Positions 34,701 through 44,690 of a stretch of 64,000 nt of DNA are shown in pieces. Position numbers and translations under genes: made by a program. The notes under the pieces were generated by a model. The model was not told the DNA's origin. It was given only the letters and a program-made list of their open reading frames with translations, and did no database searches. Position 1 is the stretch's first letter. Every line of letters begins with the position of its first letter. Where the stretch lies: NCBI GenBank assembly GCA_947095535.1, contig OX352772.1:215874222-215938221 (forward strand), read 5' to 3'. This DNA comes from Poecilobothrus nobilitatus (lineage: Eukaryota; Arthropoda; Insecta; Diptera; Dolichopodidae).

Positions 34701-35455
34701 GTAGTATTTCGCATTAGCTTTTTCTAATACGGTATTATGTGCCAATAGTATGCTTGGATTGATTGTAACATGTTTCATAAATAATATTGCCTCTAAAATT
34801 TTTATTTGACATTCATCATTATCATCAGAAAAAAAATAAAAATCTGGTTTTTCCAAAGTTAAAACAACGCGAACATCTACATTGTTAATCAAGAATACTG
34901 GTTGGTTAAACATATCAACATGTAATTTCCCCATTAATTGTACTTCAGCACTGTTATTGTAAGACTTTTTACGCTCCATACTACTACCGTTATCATGCCT
35001 TTGAATATTACCTTCATCCAAGATCCAACCTGAACATTCTAAGTGTGTTTCAGCAGCATTAGTTCCATAATTGAGAAGAGTTTCAATATATGCTCTGTAG
35101 TGATAATTTGAATCCGATGGTGTTATATTTTTTCCATTTAATTGAACATTACATTGTTTTATAAGAGAATGAAGTAAATTATTTACAATCCCAGGTTGAG
35201 AGATTAATTTATTTTCACTATCTTTATCATCATTCCAAGATGTACCATCTTTTTTTAATATTTGTACTTTAAGTTTTAAATATGTTCCAGACAAATCTCT
35301 ATACGTATCTCCATGACCTAATGAAATAAATTCGATTGTGGAAACAGAGTCTAAAGAGGCTATTGGATTTAAAGCAACTTCTTCAGTTTTTAATATGCTC
35401 GATTAATTGGACGTGGTGTAAAAATATCCAATTCAGATTTCATGCACTCAATCAT
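34701..35455 (-). pseudogene. MCP copy 6, truncated at J1
   Basis: Open part 35294-34698; one distinctive change (SAEVQLMGKL). This is the 5'-most cassette on the transcribed strand. Confidence 0.9.
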
Positions 35456-35461
35456 TGTTAA

Positions 35462-35917
35462 TCAAATATGTCTGTATATTTTTTTTTCTTTTTTTTATTA
35501 TTACTTTTTTAGAAGTTATGCGTTTCTTCTTTTTAGTTTTTAAATGAATATGAGTTGTGTCGAATGAATTTTTATACCCTTTCGAATAAATCTCTGACCA
35601 TACATATCATTTAGTTTATTAAAAACACCGAGTCTTATATTCTTTATAGCATCATTTCCTCGATCTTTTATTACTTCCTTTAAATTTCTACCTGTGCTAA
35701 TGTCTGATAATGAATTTATACCAGCTGACAAAGCTTCTTTTTTTAAAATATCTAGACCCGATGAAAAAATAAGTTTTAAATATCTTAATAAACCACCAAA
35801 AAGGTCTCCAATCCCTCTGCCCATTTGAAAATAAGATGTTGTTTGTAATAGGGGGCCTATTTCATTGATGTTACCTCCACTTTGATTAAGATAATATTTA
35901 ATGTATGATTGTTTCAT
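35462..35917 (-). pseudogene. Gly-rich small protein, copy 6
   Basis: Frame 35917-35540, with TTSYFQMGRGIGDLFGG and IRLGVF; mixes variants seen in other copies. Confidence 0.7.
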
Positions 35918-35963
35918 TATGAATAAAAAAACTATATTTTTTTTCTTTCTATTTATATATTTT

Positions 35964-36880
35964 TTATTTTCGAATAAAATGTAAAACAATTTTTGTTGGA
36001 AATAAACTTGGTGAAAAATTTATATTTTCACCATATTGATTACAAATGCGAATTGAAATAGTTTCAAATAAACTTTTTTCTACTGGAATATATTGAACGT
36101 TTTTAAATTCACTGTTAAAAAAGTTCCTGCAATTTTCATAGTTAATTGTTTTTAATGCTCTTATTGTACTATCTCCATATATATTAGGTTCAATAATATC
36201 AGTGTAAATAACCATCATACCTGGATATCATTATACATTGAAAATGTTTGTTTAAATAAATCTGGTAAAACTTTTTTTAAATTTACTGCTTTTTCTTTTT
36301 GTGAAAGAAGTTCCTTTATCAGTTCTGGGATAGTATATTCAAAGTTTTTTTGTAAAAAAAAGTTTTCTTTTTCAAATGATCGAGATATTCTTACTCTTTT
36401 TAATTGATCCGCTGAAGCTATTTTTTTTTTATCTCCTTTATAATAATTCTTATTTAACAAAGATTGTGAAATTTCATTGAAAAACTCTGTTAAAACTTGT
36501 TTTCTTGTAAATCCTGGTTCTGGTGTAATATTATTAATTAAAACTGGTAAAAAATTTATTTTCCAATCATCATTTCTAAATTTATATTTATGAATATCAG
36601 GGTAAAATGTATAACCCATTCGCTTATCAACATTTTTTCTAGAATTATTTTCACCTACAGTAACCGTAGTTTTTCCTATTGAAATTAATACACAATTTTT
36701 ACGTTCATATTTATCTGTTTGAAGAAAATCGTTACAATAAAACTCAGTTAAACCAACTCTCCAATTTTCATTCCTGAGGTCAATACGTCAAGATATTTTA
36801 TTTGTGAATTGGGAAAGAGTATTTTCAGCAAACATAACTTCTGAAGAATTACTTAATAAAGTTACATAAAATTCATCCAT
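35964..36880 (-). pseudogene. Penton copy 6, with authentic 5' end
   Basis: The only copy keeping the real start: ATG at 36880 gives MDEFYVTLLSNSSEVMF. Its T-run near 36421 has 10 T, keeping frame through KGDKKKIASADQ, whereas the other penton copies have 9 T. It has its own TGA near 36788 (CGA in other copies) and the common shift near 36218. This copy therefore carries the ancestral left border and the ancestral T-run. Confidence 0.9.
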
Positions 36881-36939
36881 CTTTATAATTATCTATGTAT
36901 ATGTTGTCCAATTATATTCTTTTGTAGATTTTAAATCTT

Positions 36940-37674
36940 TTAATTTTTTTCCTTTGATTTTGTAATGCTTTGTTTTTTACGGATAGGGAAATTTAATTCT
37001 CTTTGTTTTGTTTTAGATTCTGATCGCAAAGAATATTGTTTCTTTGGTTTGTCAAAGAGAGGAACAGATATAACTGAACCGTCATCTGTTTCAAATACTC
37101 GAACTGCTGAACTATTTATAGATTTGCGTTCCTTTAAACGAGATCCTGAATAAGCGGCAGATAACACTCGTTTTTTAATATTTTCATCGGTAAAGACATT
37201 ATCACTATAATCAGAATCATCATCTACAATAATTGAATCCTTATTATATTCTTGTGATTTCTCTAATGGTTCTGTTTCATAAACATCCTCATACGGATTT
37301 GTTTGCATTGAAGCATCCTCAAACTTTTTCGTTTTAGTTTGTGTATCTTTATGCTTTTTGATAGTTCTAGATGTTTGTGTACCCATATTTCTCATATAAG
37401 TACGTGATGGTGTTTCTTCTCCAATTTGAAGGTTTTCATTAGTCATGAGTGGTTCAACAGGGTTTCTTAATAATTGCTTTCTTCTCTTATCACCTAATTT
37501 TACTAGTTGGTTTCGATATAAATGCCATTTTTGAATATCATTCAAATTCTTGTTTAACAAGATTGTTTTCATTACCTTATCTATTTGGCTGAGCTCATTA
37601 TCGTTTAATAAGTTATCTTTTAATTTATTATTTTGATCAGGATGTAAAACAATCATTCGTTGTAAATTATTCAT
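36940..37674 (-). CDS. Conserved Polinton protein of unknown function, 244 aa
   Basis: Intact. N-terminal domain MNNLQRMIVLHPDQNNKL followed by IDKVMKTILLNKNLNDIQKW and HLYRNQLVKLG: the pattern of a short helical N-terminal module (x-M-x-x-I-L-x-x-K-x-L-x-x-x-x-K-W-x-L-Y) seen in many Polintons. The centre has repeated TQT motifs (MGTQTS, KDTQTK, ASMQTN; a [ST]xQT pattern like dynein light chain LC8 ligands), an acidic stretch (VDDDSDYSD) and a basic C-terminus (IRKKQSITKSKEK). Likely a virion-associated adaptor; LC8 binding is inference. The stop lies 60 nt from the penton start. Start overlaps the upstream gene's stop by 4 nt. Confidence 0.75.
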   Translation of the reverse strand: MNNLQRMIVLHPDQNNKLKDNLLNDNELSQIDKVMKTILLNKNLNDIQKWHLYRNQLVKLGDKRRKQLLRNPVEPLMTNENLQIGEETPSRTYMRNMGTQTSRTIKKHKDTQTKTKKFEDASMQTNPYEDVYETEPLEKSQEYNKDSIIVDDDSDYSDNVFTDENIKKRVLSAAYSGSRLKERKSINSSAVRVFETDDGSVISVPLFDKPKKQYSLRSESKTKQRELNFPIRKKQSITKSKEKN

Positions 37675-37982
37675 TTTTGTTTTTGATATGACTCAATAAG
37701 TTTTCCAAGTATCCCAGAAAGTACAGATCCAATTAAAATTGGTAAAAATCCTCCATTTTGAATTAACAATTTTCGTTTATAATTTTTTTTTTTTTTTGGA
37801 CAAGCTAAAAAGCGAAATTTGTTTTTATAATTTTTTAAATGTTGATGTTGACTTTTTGTTATCTTATTATTTCCATTCAATGTATTTATAACAATTTCAC
37901 AAATTGTTTTAATAACTTCTGAATCACAGTATTTAAGTATATTGTTTCTTAACTTTTGTTTACTATTTTTTAATACATGCAA
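37671..37982 (-). CDS. Small basic Polinton protein with Gly-rich hydrophobic tail, 103 aa
   Basis: Intact. Helical N-terminal half (KLRNNILKYCDSEVIKTICE), basic middle (CPKKKKNYKRKLL), then IQNGGFLPILIGSVLSGILG, a Gly-rich hydrophobic segment. The KRKLLxQxGG[FG]LPxLL pattern recurs in animal Polinton and adintovirus genomes (recalled, not searched), possibly a pX-like core or membrane-active protein. Overlaps the following gene by ATGA (4 nt) and the ATPase C-terminus by 20 nt, so these genes likely share a transcript. Confidence 0.75.
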   Translation of the reverse strand: MHVLKNSKQKLRNNILKYCDSEVIKTICEIVINTLNGNNKITKSQHQHLKNYKNKFRFLACPKKKKNYKRKLLIQNGGFLPILIGSVLSGILGKLIESYQKQK

Positions 37983-38520
37983 TATATGTTGGTTTTCCTT
38001 CTATCGTTTCATTTTTTTCACAATAGTTGTCAATTGTTAATTGCTTTGGAAAACAGTAACATTCAGCAAAATCTTTCTTGAAATCTTGTGTTCTAATACG
38101 AAATATATCATTGAACTCTTCAGTAAAATCAAGAACAATATAACTATATGGAAGTGATGTTACTTCGTTAAATACTCTTTGAAATTCTCTAACATTCTCT
38201 GGAAACACTTGTCGTGCTAACGGTAAAATTTGAGACTTATCTCTTGGATTTCTAAAAATAACCAAATATTTACAATTAATAGAAATATTTCTTCAAAATT
38301 TTCCTTGATGAGCGTCCAGCATTAGATCATCCAAAATAATTAAAGTAGGTTTATCACTTTCAATAGTTTCGGAAATAGTATTTTGATATTCTATGTTTTC
38401 AAATTCCAAATTTTTTGGGATAGCATTTATTTCTGAATTGCACCATATGATTTTATCAATCGTTGGAAATACAGTTTTATTTAAGTTATTTTTTAAAAAA
38501 TAAATTTAACTAAAAGGTTC
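37963..38520 (-). pseudogene. FtsK/HerA-type genome packaging ATPase, truncated
   Basis: Pumps DNA into the capsid. Readable from about 38510: TVFPTIDKIIWCNSEINAIP, then Walker B in PTLIILDDLMLD (near 38340), a TGA after HQGKF (38295), and YLVIFRNPRDKSQILPLARQ with the sensor/Arg-finger-like region, then the open C-terminal frame 38265-37963. A GxxGxGK[ST] P-loop should precede IYFLKNN; instead there is EPFS and a stop near 38505. So the Walker A motif is destroyed. Family length ~230-280; about 170 are readable. Confidence 0.85.
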
Positions 38521-38660
38521 AAAAATTATATATAAATGAAAAATAATTTTAACAAAACTTCTTTTTATAGAAAAAAATATAGAGATTCTCTATTTCTACT
38601 TAGATAAACCTGTTGTCTGTAAAAAATCAAAACATAAGAAAACAAAAACTAAATGTTTTA

Positions 38661-39180
38661 TTAAAGTTGCATTTTTATTTTTTTACTTTTTTTATTTTTT
38701 ACATAGTTTGTATTTTTTCTTTTTAATTTTTCCCTTATACTACTATTTTTTTCCTTATCCTCATCATCATCTTCATCATCATCATCATCATCGTCATCAT
38801 CGTCATCATCATCATCACCATCATTACCATCAACATCATTATCAGCATCATATTTACCTTGCTTCATATTCTTTTTTAATATGAAATCGAACATTGCTAT
38901 GTTCTTTTCTTCATCTCGTTCGTTATACTTTAACCCTCCAAACTGTTTAAGCTGCTTAATATTTTTTTTGTATTAATAATATTTGCAAAGCGTTTGAGTA
39001 AATATACCCAAACGGTCTCTCCGTTTAAAATTAACCCTACTAGAAGAGCTTTTCCATATTTTGTTTCCTCTTCTAGTTTGAACTCTTTAATTTTATAAAA
39101 TTTATTTATTTCCAGATCTTCTAATTTCTTATAATTAGACCCTTTTTGGAAATATTAATAAACTTTTTAATAAAACACAT
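38661..39180 (-). pseudogene. Small Polinton protein with KYGK...VYL-KRF motif and acidic repeat tail
   Basis: Read right to left: LEDLEINKFYKIKEFKLEEE, TKYGKALLVGLILNGETVWV, YLLKRFANIINTKK, then after a 1-nt shift IKQLKQFGGLKYNERDEEKN and the frame 38894-38661. That frame continues into an Asp-rich run (38750-38850, coded by GAT repeats) and a Lys-rich end. The first part resembles a small family I recall from invertebrate Polinton-rich contigs (LxxLxxxKxYxI...YGxxxxVxL...VFLPKR), perhaps a nucleic-acid-binding fold; unverified. The Asp tract may be a microsatellite expansion that was appended to the gene. Confidence 0.5.
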
Positions 39181-39264
39181 TTTTTATTTTTAATGTAAGA
39201 AATTAATTGTATTAATTATTTTTCAAAATGGATCAGTATTTATAGTAATATCAAACTTTCTTTA

Positions 39265-39713
39265 TTTTATTATTTAATACATTATTAGTAGTAATTTATA
39301 TTTATCAATGTCATTATCATCAATCATTTATTTATCAAGGGCAAACATTATCAACAAACACACTCTTCACAGTCGCATTTGAATGACAATTTATTGTCAA
39401 GAGCAGACATCATCAACAATACACACTTTACAAAATTGTATTTGATTGACAATTTATTGTCAAGAGCAGACATCATCAACAATACACACTTTACAAAGTT
39501 GTATTTGATTGACAATTTATTGTCAAGAGCAGACATCATCAACAATACACACTTTACAAAGTTGTATTTGATTGACAATTACAATAAAACAAAAAAAATT
39601 CATAAAACCTCTATTTTTACTTTTTATAACAATTTTTTCATATTAAAATTTTACTACCCCAAAAAAATTACTCCCTATGGGCATACTCCCAAAATCGGCA
39701 TATACACACTACT
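39265..39713 (-). repeat. Polinton right terminal inverted repeat
   Basis: About 449 bp. Contains three 63-bp tandem units (about 39385-39580), each with GACAATTTATTGTC and AACAATACACACTTTACAAA, then the outer TIR ending in ...CACACTACT at 39713. Sixty-three is a multiple of three, so open frames appear here on both strands by chance. Confidence 0.92.
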
Positions 39714-40010
39714 ATTACCTTTTTTGGGAATTGGGAAAACATGCGCAACCTTCCATTGGGTAGGATGAATACCCGAAGTGAAGGCGAGGTAGAAAATGTT
39801 GAGAAGAGGTTTTGAAATACTGGAGTAGGTATTTTTAAGCACCATGGTAGTTATACCATCTGGACCGACTGACTTATTTGTATCAAGATTTTTCAAGATT
39901 TGCATCACCGCCCGGGTTGTGTATAAACCTCCTAATGTAACGGCAACTAATTCAACTTCAGATTCACCACCTGAAGTTGTAATAGAATCTAAAACAACAC
40001 TAATAAAAAA
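39714..40010 (-). pseudogene. Jockey-like LINE, upstream half of the element split by the Polinton
   Basis: Reads QILKNLDTNKSVGPDGITTM, VLKNTYSSISKPLLNIF and HPTQWKVAHVFPIPKKGN, the RT fingers with the PDGI motif; the frame continues exactly at 12468 across the Polinton. 5' truncated near 40010. The target duplication at 39714-39719 belongs to this half. Confidence 0.93.
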
Positions 40011-40390
40011 AAGTATATTTTGATTTTTTTTTATTCTATTTTTTTTAATCACAAAATTTAACTAAAAAATTAAAAATTTATGTTCATATGGAAAATTCAG
40101 TAAATATGTAAAAATGCTGAATCTACATTATTTTTGTTTTTAAATTATAAAAACCTTGAACTCTTCAAGTTCAATATTGTTTAAATTAATAATATTACAT
40201 TAGCAACTTAATTAATAAGAAATGCTTACTTTTTAGTTTTAGTTAGTTTAATTTAAGTAATGATTAAATAAAAATTAATAAGTTAGTTGGTAACCACTGT
40301 TCGATAAGTGAATTAATAAAGTTTATTTTAAAGAACGTATATTTTTTTTTTATATAAATAAAGACTTTTTTTTTTGACAAAAAATATAAT
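40011..40390 (+). repeat. Probable 5' LTR of the Gypsy element
   Basis: AT-rich sequence between the LINE edge and the primer site; no tRNA or ORF. A possible LTR end AATATAAT lies right before the primer site. The left LTR border could not be fixed because no second LTR copy remains in the window. Confidence 0.45.
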
Positions 40391-40408
40391 TGGCGCAGTC
40401 GGTAGGAT
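40391..40408 (+). promoter_or_regulatory. Primer binding site, tRNA-Ser type
   Basis: TGGCGCAGTCGGTAGGAT, the form used by 17.6/297-group errantiviruses (tRNA-Ser). It lies directly after the LTR end and about 240 bp before gag. Confidence 0.85.
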
Positions 40409-40650
40409 TTCTATCAGAAGAAAAGAGATCTAGTGAAACGGATCTGATTAAAAAAACGAAAAAAAAATAATATTACAAAAACATTTTTTTTAATGTGGGC
40501 AACAAAGTAAGCCAAAGTAAAATTTAGTGGTGTATGTAGAAACGAACACACAAAAATAAAAAATTATTTCTAAATATATACATAAGTATATAAATCAAAA
40601 TTGATCGTCAAATACACAGGAGAAATTTATTCGATCAATATCGTAATATC

Positions 40651-41620
40651 ATGGCAGAAGCAGAAAATGCTAATCGTATTGAACAATGCTTGTAGCACTA
40701 CTAACTCAGCTATTAGTGCAAAACAACCAACCACAAAATTGGAGATCAAAAATTGAAAAAGAAATTCAATATATTCCAACTTTTAATGGTGAGCCAGGTA
40801 CTTTACCATCTTTCATCGATTCAGTGACCAGAGTATTAGCTGATCATGTTGCGGAAACTGACCAGGTTTTTAATATTATTTACAACATCAAAATCCTAGG
40901 AAGTGCAAAAAATTTTCTCAATGTCAACCGTCCAGCAAATTGGAATGATTGTAAAATAAAATTAAAACAACATTACAGAGCATCAAAAGACCAGATGACA
41001 ATCACAAAGAAAATTGGAACTTTAAAAGTAAGTAGTATTAAAGATTTAGATAATAAATTAAGATTATTGATAGAAGATGTAACAGAATATGCTGCTTTTG
41101 TTGAAGATAGCCAAACAATAATTGATATATTTAGTGGAATGTTAGTTCAGAAAATTAAAGAACTTGCTTCAGGTTCGTTAGCTTATGCAATAATGTCGAA
41201 AAATAATTTGACGGAAATTAGGAATATAATAAGGAGTTTTATAGGTTTAGATGACAGTAATCTCAATTTATCTCATAGAAACTTGAATAGAAATAGTGAA
41301 AGTAAACATTTTTTTAGGAATGATAATAAAAATAATTAGAATTATAATAATATTGTGTTAATAACAATTCAAATTCGAATTTTAAAAATAATAATAATAA
41401 TTTCCAATCCCGAGCAAACGATAATATTTATCAAAATAGAAATAGACCTTCTCAGTTTAACCGATATTATAATAGATATAATGACAGACAAGAAGGTAGA
41501 CAAACTAGACCAATGGAAGTTTATCCAAGTAGACAAACTAGATCAATGGATGTTGATAATTTAAGTAAAAATAATGAAATTAATACAATTGAAGAGAATT
41601 TTTTTATAATCCTAGCCTCG
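40651..41620 (+). pseudogene. gag: Errantivirus-type gag
   Basis: ATG at 40651 (MAEAENANRIEQ) runs into a stop after 13 codons. The long frame 40686-41339 follows: YIPTFNGEPGTLPSFIDSVT, LKQHYRASKDQMTITKK, LRLLIEDVTEYA, as in 17.6/297/gypsy-group Gag. A further shift gives an Asn/Arg-rich C-terminal part (QSRANDNIYQNRNRPSQF) to about 41620, with no CCHC knuckle, as is usual for errantiviruses. At least two frameshifts. Confidence 0.85.
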
Positions 41621-41639
41621 GATCAAAATAAAATTTTTA

Positions 41640-44600
41640 CTATTTTAACAATAGAAGAAAAAAATATTCAGCCTTGTTAGATACAGGCTCAACAATAAGC
41701 ATTTTAAACGAAAATAAAGTTTGTAGTTCTAAGTTCACTGTAATAAATTCAACTGCAATATCCATCAATACAATTCAAGGAGAGGTAAGCAAACCTAATA
41801 GAACTGTTGCTACCTTATATCCAACAGAATTTAAATATCCTAAAAATGCAAGAATGAAATGGACTGCTATGAAATTAAACAAGTCATATGACTTATTATT
41901 AGGTATGGATTGCATAATAAAAAATGTAAAAGATATCAACGTAGAAAATCAACAAATTAATATGACCAATGGAGTGAGTTTTCCATTCTTAACTAAAACT
42001 ATTCAAGAAGAAGTTAATGTATTAGAAGTAACTGAAGTTCAAAATCTACAATTGGATCATTTAAATGAAAAAGAAACACATATTATTAAAAGATTAGTTT
42101 CGAAATTTAGCAAACTATTATATAAAGAAGGTGATATTTTGACCAGTACAAATACAGTGGTACATGAAATTAAAACAACAACAAGTGAACAAATTAATTC
42201 AAAACTTTATCGATTTCCACCTAAACATGAAACTGAAGTGAGGAATCAAATGGAAGAAATGGAAAATTCCGATTATAGTATCTAGTATCTAAAAAAAAAG
42301 ATAATTCAGGAGTACAAAAATTTAGAATAGTGGTGGATTATAGAAGATTAAATCAGATCACAATTGACGATAAATATCCTTTACCTAATATCGATAGCAT
42401 CCTGGATAAATTGAAAATAAAAGCCCAATATTTCAGAACTTTAGATTTAGCCAAAGGTTACCATCAGATATTAGTAGCTGAAAAAGATATTGAAAAAACT
42501 GCTTTTGTTACTCCAGCAGGTTTATATGAATATGTACGTATGCCATTTGGATTGAAGAATGCACCGGCAACGTTCCAGAGATTGATGAACGAAATTCTTC
42601 GAGAATATATTAATCAAATTTGTGTTGTATATCTTGATGATATATTAATTTTTTCGAGAACATTAGAAGAACACAAGAATTCATTAACAAAAATATTTAA
42701 GAGATTACAAGAGCACAATCTGAAAATTCAAGTAGATAAATGTTACTTTCTTAAAAGAAATACAGAATTTCTAGGACATATTTTGACAAAGGATGGGATA
42801 AAACCTAACCCTGAAAAAATAAAGAATATTCAAGAGTTACAAATTGCAAGAACAGAAAAACAATTAAATGGTTTCTTAGGAGCAACTGGATTTTATAGAA
42901 AATTCATCAAGGACTATTCTAAGGTTGCATATCCTATGATGAAATATTTAAAAAAAGATAACAAAATTAATATAAATGATCCGCAGTATATCGTAGTATT
43001 TGAAAACTTAAAGAGCTTGATAACTTCACATCCAATTTTAAAATTTCCAGAATACGATAAACCGTTTGTTGTGACCACAGATGCAAGTGATCATGCTATA
43101 GGTGCAGTGTTGTCTCAACAAGGGCATCCAATTTGTTATGTTTCGAGAACGCTAAACAATCATGAAAAAAATTATTGTACTACAGATAAAGAGTTTTTGG
43201 CAATTATGTATGCAGTAAATTATTTCAGGCCTTATTGATATGGTAATAAGTTCAAAATCATAACAGACTATGTCCCAATTAAATATTTAAACAACAAATA
43301 CAAAGGAAAAGAATTTTCACAAAGACACCAAAGATGGCTGTTAAAACTTCAAGAATATAATTATGAGATTGAATATTTGCAGGGTAAAGAAAATAAAGTA
43401 GCTGATTATTTAAACAGATTAGAAATTACAAAGAAAATTAATGAAGAAAATGATGCAGCATCCAATTTAGAATTATCTAATAACACAAAACATTCTGCAG
43501 ATGAAAATCAATTAGATCATATAGGAATAAAAGAGGATATCGTAAACAAATATAAAACACAAGTCATACTCACTTACAGTCCTGAAGAGAATATAACACT
43601 TCGAAATAGAAGAATTATTGAAATAAATCCGTTAGAAAATGAAAATTTAATTAAAGATATTTTAAAATGTTATATCAAGAAAGGATATACAAGCATTTAT
43701 TCGGAAGTATCTGATACTGATTATCATAAAATATAACTAATTTTAATATCAATGTTTTCACTCGATTCAAAAATAAAATTTATACGAAGTACAAAAAGAG
43801 CAAAAGAAATAAAAACTGAAGAAGAATTACATAAACAACTATCGCTTTACCACACCAAAGAATCTATGCACAGTGGAATAAATGAATGTTACCACAATTT
43901 AAAGGACAAAATTTATTTTCCCAATTTAAAGGATCATATTCATTTAATTATTAATAATTGTGAATGTCAACAAATTAAGTATGATCGAAAACCAATAAAA
44001 TCCAAATTTGCATTTACAGAAACATCGAAAGAAAAAAACGAACATTTGGACATATTTCATTTTAAAAAACAATCCTTTGTTACAGTAATTGATAAATTAA
44101 CAAAATTTGCTTTAGCATACGGTATAACAGATCGCAACTGGAGAGCAAAGAAAACAATTATAATGGAACATTTTGCAAAATTTGGAAAGCCAAAAAAAAT
44201 AATTATGGACAATGAATTTAGAGCTGAACAGCTAATTGAGAATTTAAATAGTGAAAATGTTGAAACTCATCTAACAAAAGCAAATAATCACACTGGAAAT
44301 GCTGATAGAGAGAGACTACACTCAACCCTCTTAGAAAAAATAACAGGAATTGAGGATAGAGAACTTTCAATTGAGATGAAGATACAGATAGCTATAGGAA
44401 ACTATAACGATTACTATCATTCAACAATAAAATATACACCTAGAGAAGCTAAAGAAAGTATAGATGTTAATAAATTACAAATAAATATAAATAAAATGAA
44501 AATCAAATTATAAATAAAAGAAACTTTAATAGAGAACATTATGTAGACAATAGATCAATAGGAGCTATTAGAAATTATAAGAGACTTAGACATAAGGATG

Positions 44601-44690
44601 AACCATATTATAGACATAAGCCTGTATTAAATGTGCATTATTCGAACATTAAAAGACCTTTAAAAATTTTAGGTTTTCAACATAATAATA
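41640..44690 (+). pseudogene. pol: Errantivirus-type pol (protease, RT/RNase H, integrase)
   Basis: Protease with LLDTGSTISIL (41671-41703). RT: a linker open to 42285, then frameshift at an A-run (42290-42298), then YRRLNQITIDDKYPLPNID, FRTLDLAKGYHQI and VVYLDDILIFS (catalytic YLDD intact). RNase H starts TTDASDHAIGAVL (DAS) with a TGA near 43237. Integrase: His/Cys finger (HKQLSLYHTKESMHSG...NNCECQQ), D in EHLDIFHF, second D in IIMDNEFRAEQ, E in ADRERLHSTL. After the stop at 44513 the frame shifts to an integrase tail (RNYKRLRHKDEPYYRHK; HYSNIKRPLK). Motifs largely intact but several breaks, so dead though fairly recent. Confidence 0.93.

Larger units (their letters stand above)
23592..36845 (-). 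repeat. Tandem array of seven penton / Gly-rich protein / MCP cassettes
   Basis: The Gly-rich gene stops fall at 24432, 26580, 27837, 29985, 31242, 33391 and 35540, i.e. spacings 2148, 1257, 2148, 1257, 2149, 2149. Two breakpoint types occur. J1 (25740, 29145, 32550, 34699) joins the MCP, cut after its KYY codons, to the penton, cut after its first ~10 codons, with a 2-bp TA overlap. J2 (27181 and 30586) joins the penton tail to mid-MCP across a 6-bp GTTAAT overlap and equals a 893-bp deletion spanning one J1. The 3,405-bp pair (one full plus one short spacing) is itself repeated. Copies are near-identical at the DNA level. Confidence 0.95.
12469..39713 (+). mobile_element. Polinton/Maverick DNA transposon (endogenous adintovirus-like), 27,245 bp
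   Basis: Bounded by ATTACC duplications; begins AGTAGTGTGTATATGCCG and ends with its reverse complement. It encodes all six hallmark proteins: PolB and integrase on +, protease, MCP, penton and ATPase on -. The early/replication genes run right and the morphogenesis genes run left. All hallmark genes carry stops or frameshifts, so the element is dead as it stands. Usual length is 15-20 kb; the excess comes from a ~2.8-kb LINE (19736-22572) and ~11.1 kb of tandem duplication of the penton-MCP region. Confidence 0.97.

Noticed and set aside
39385..39580. Regular repeats resembling a CRISPR array
   Set aside because: The whole 63-bp unit repeats, with no unique spacers, and the context is a eukaryotic transposon TIR.
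12469..39713. A live endogenous virus
   Set aside because: All six hallmark genes carry stops, shifts or losses, and no complete capsid gene exists among the seven cassettes.
39351..39768. Open frames on both strands with 21-residue repeats at the Polinton right end
   Set aside because: They come from the 63-bp TIR repeats, whose length is a multiple of three; no coding bias.
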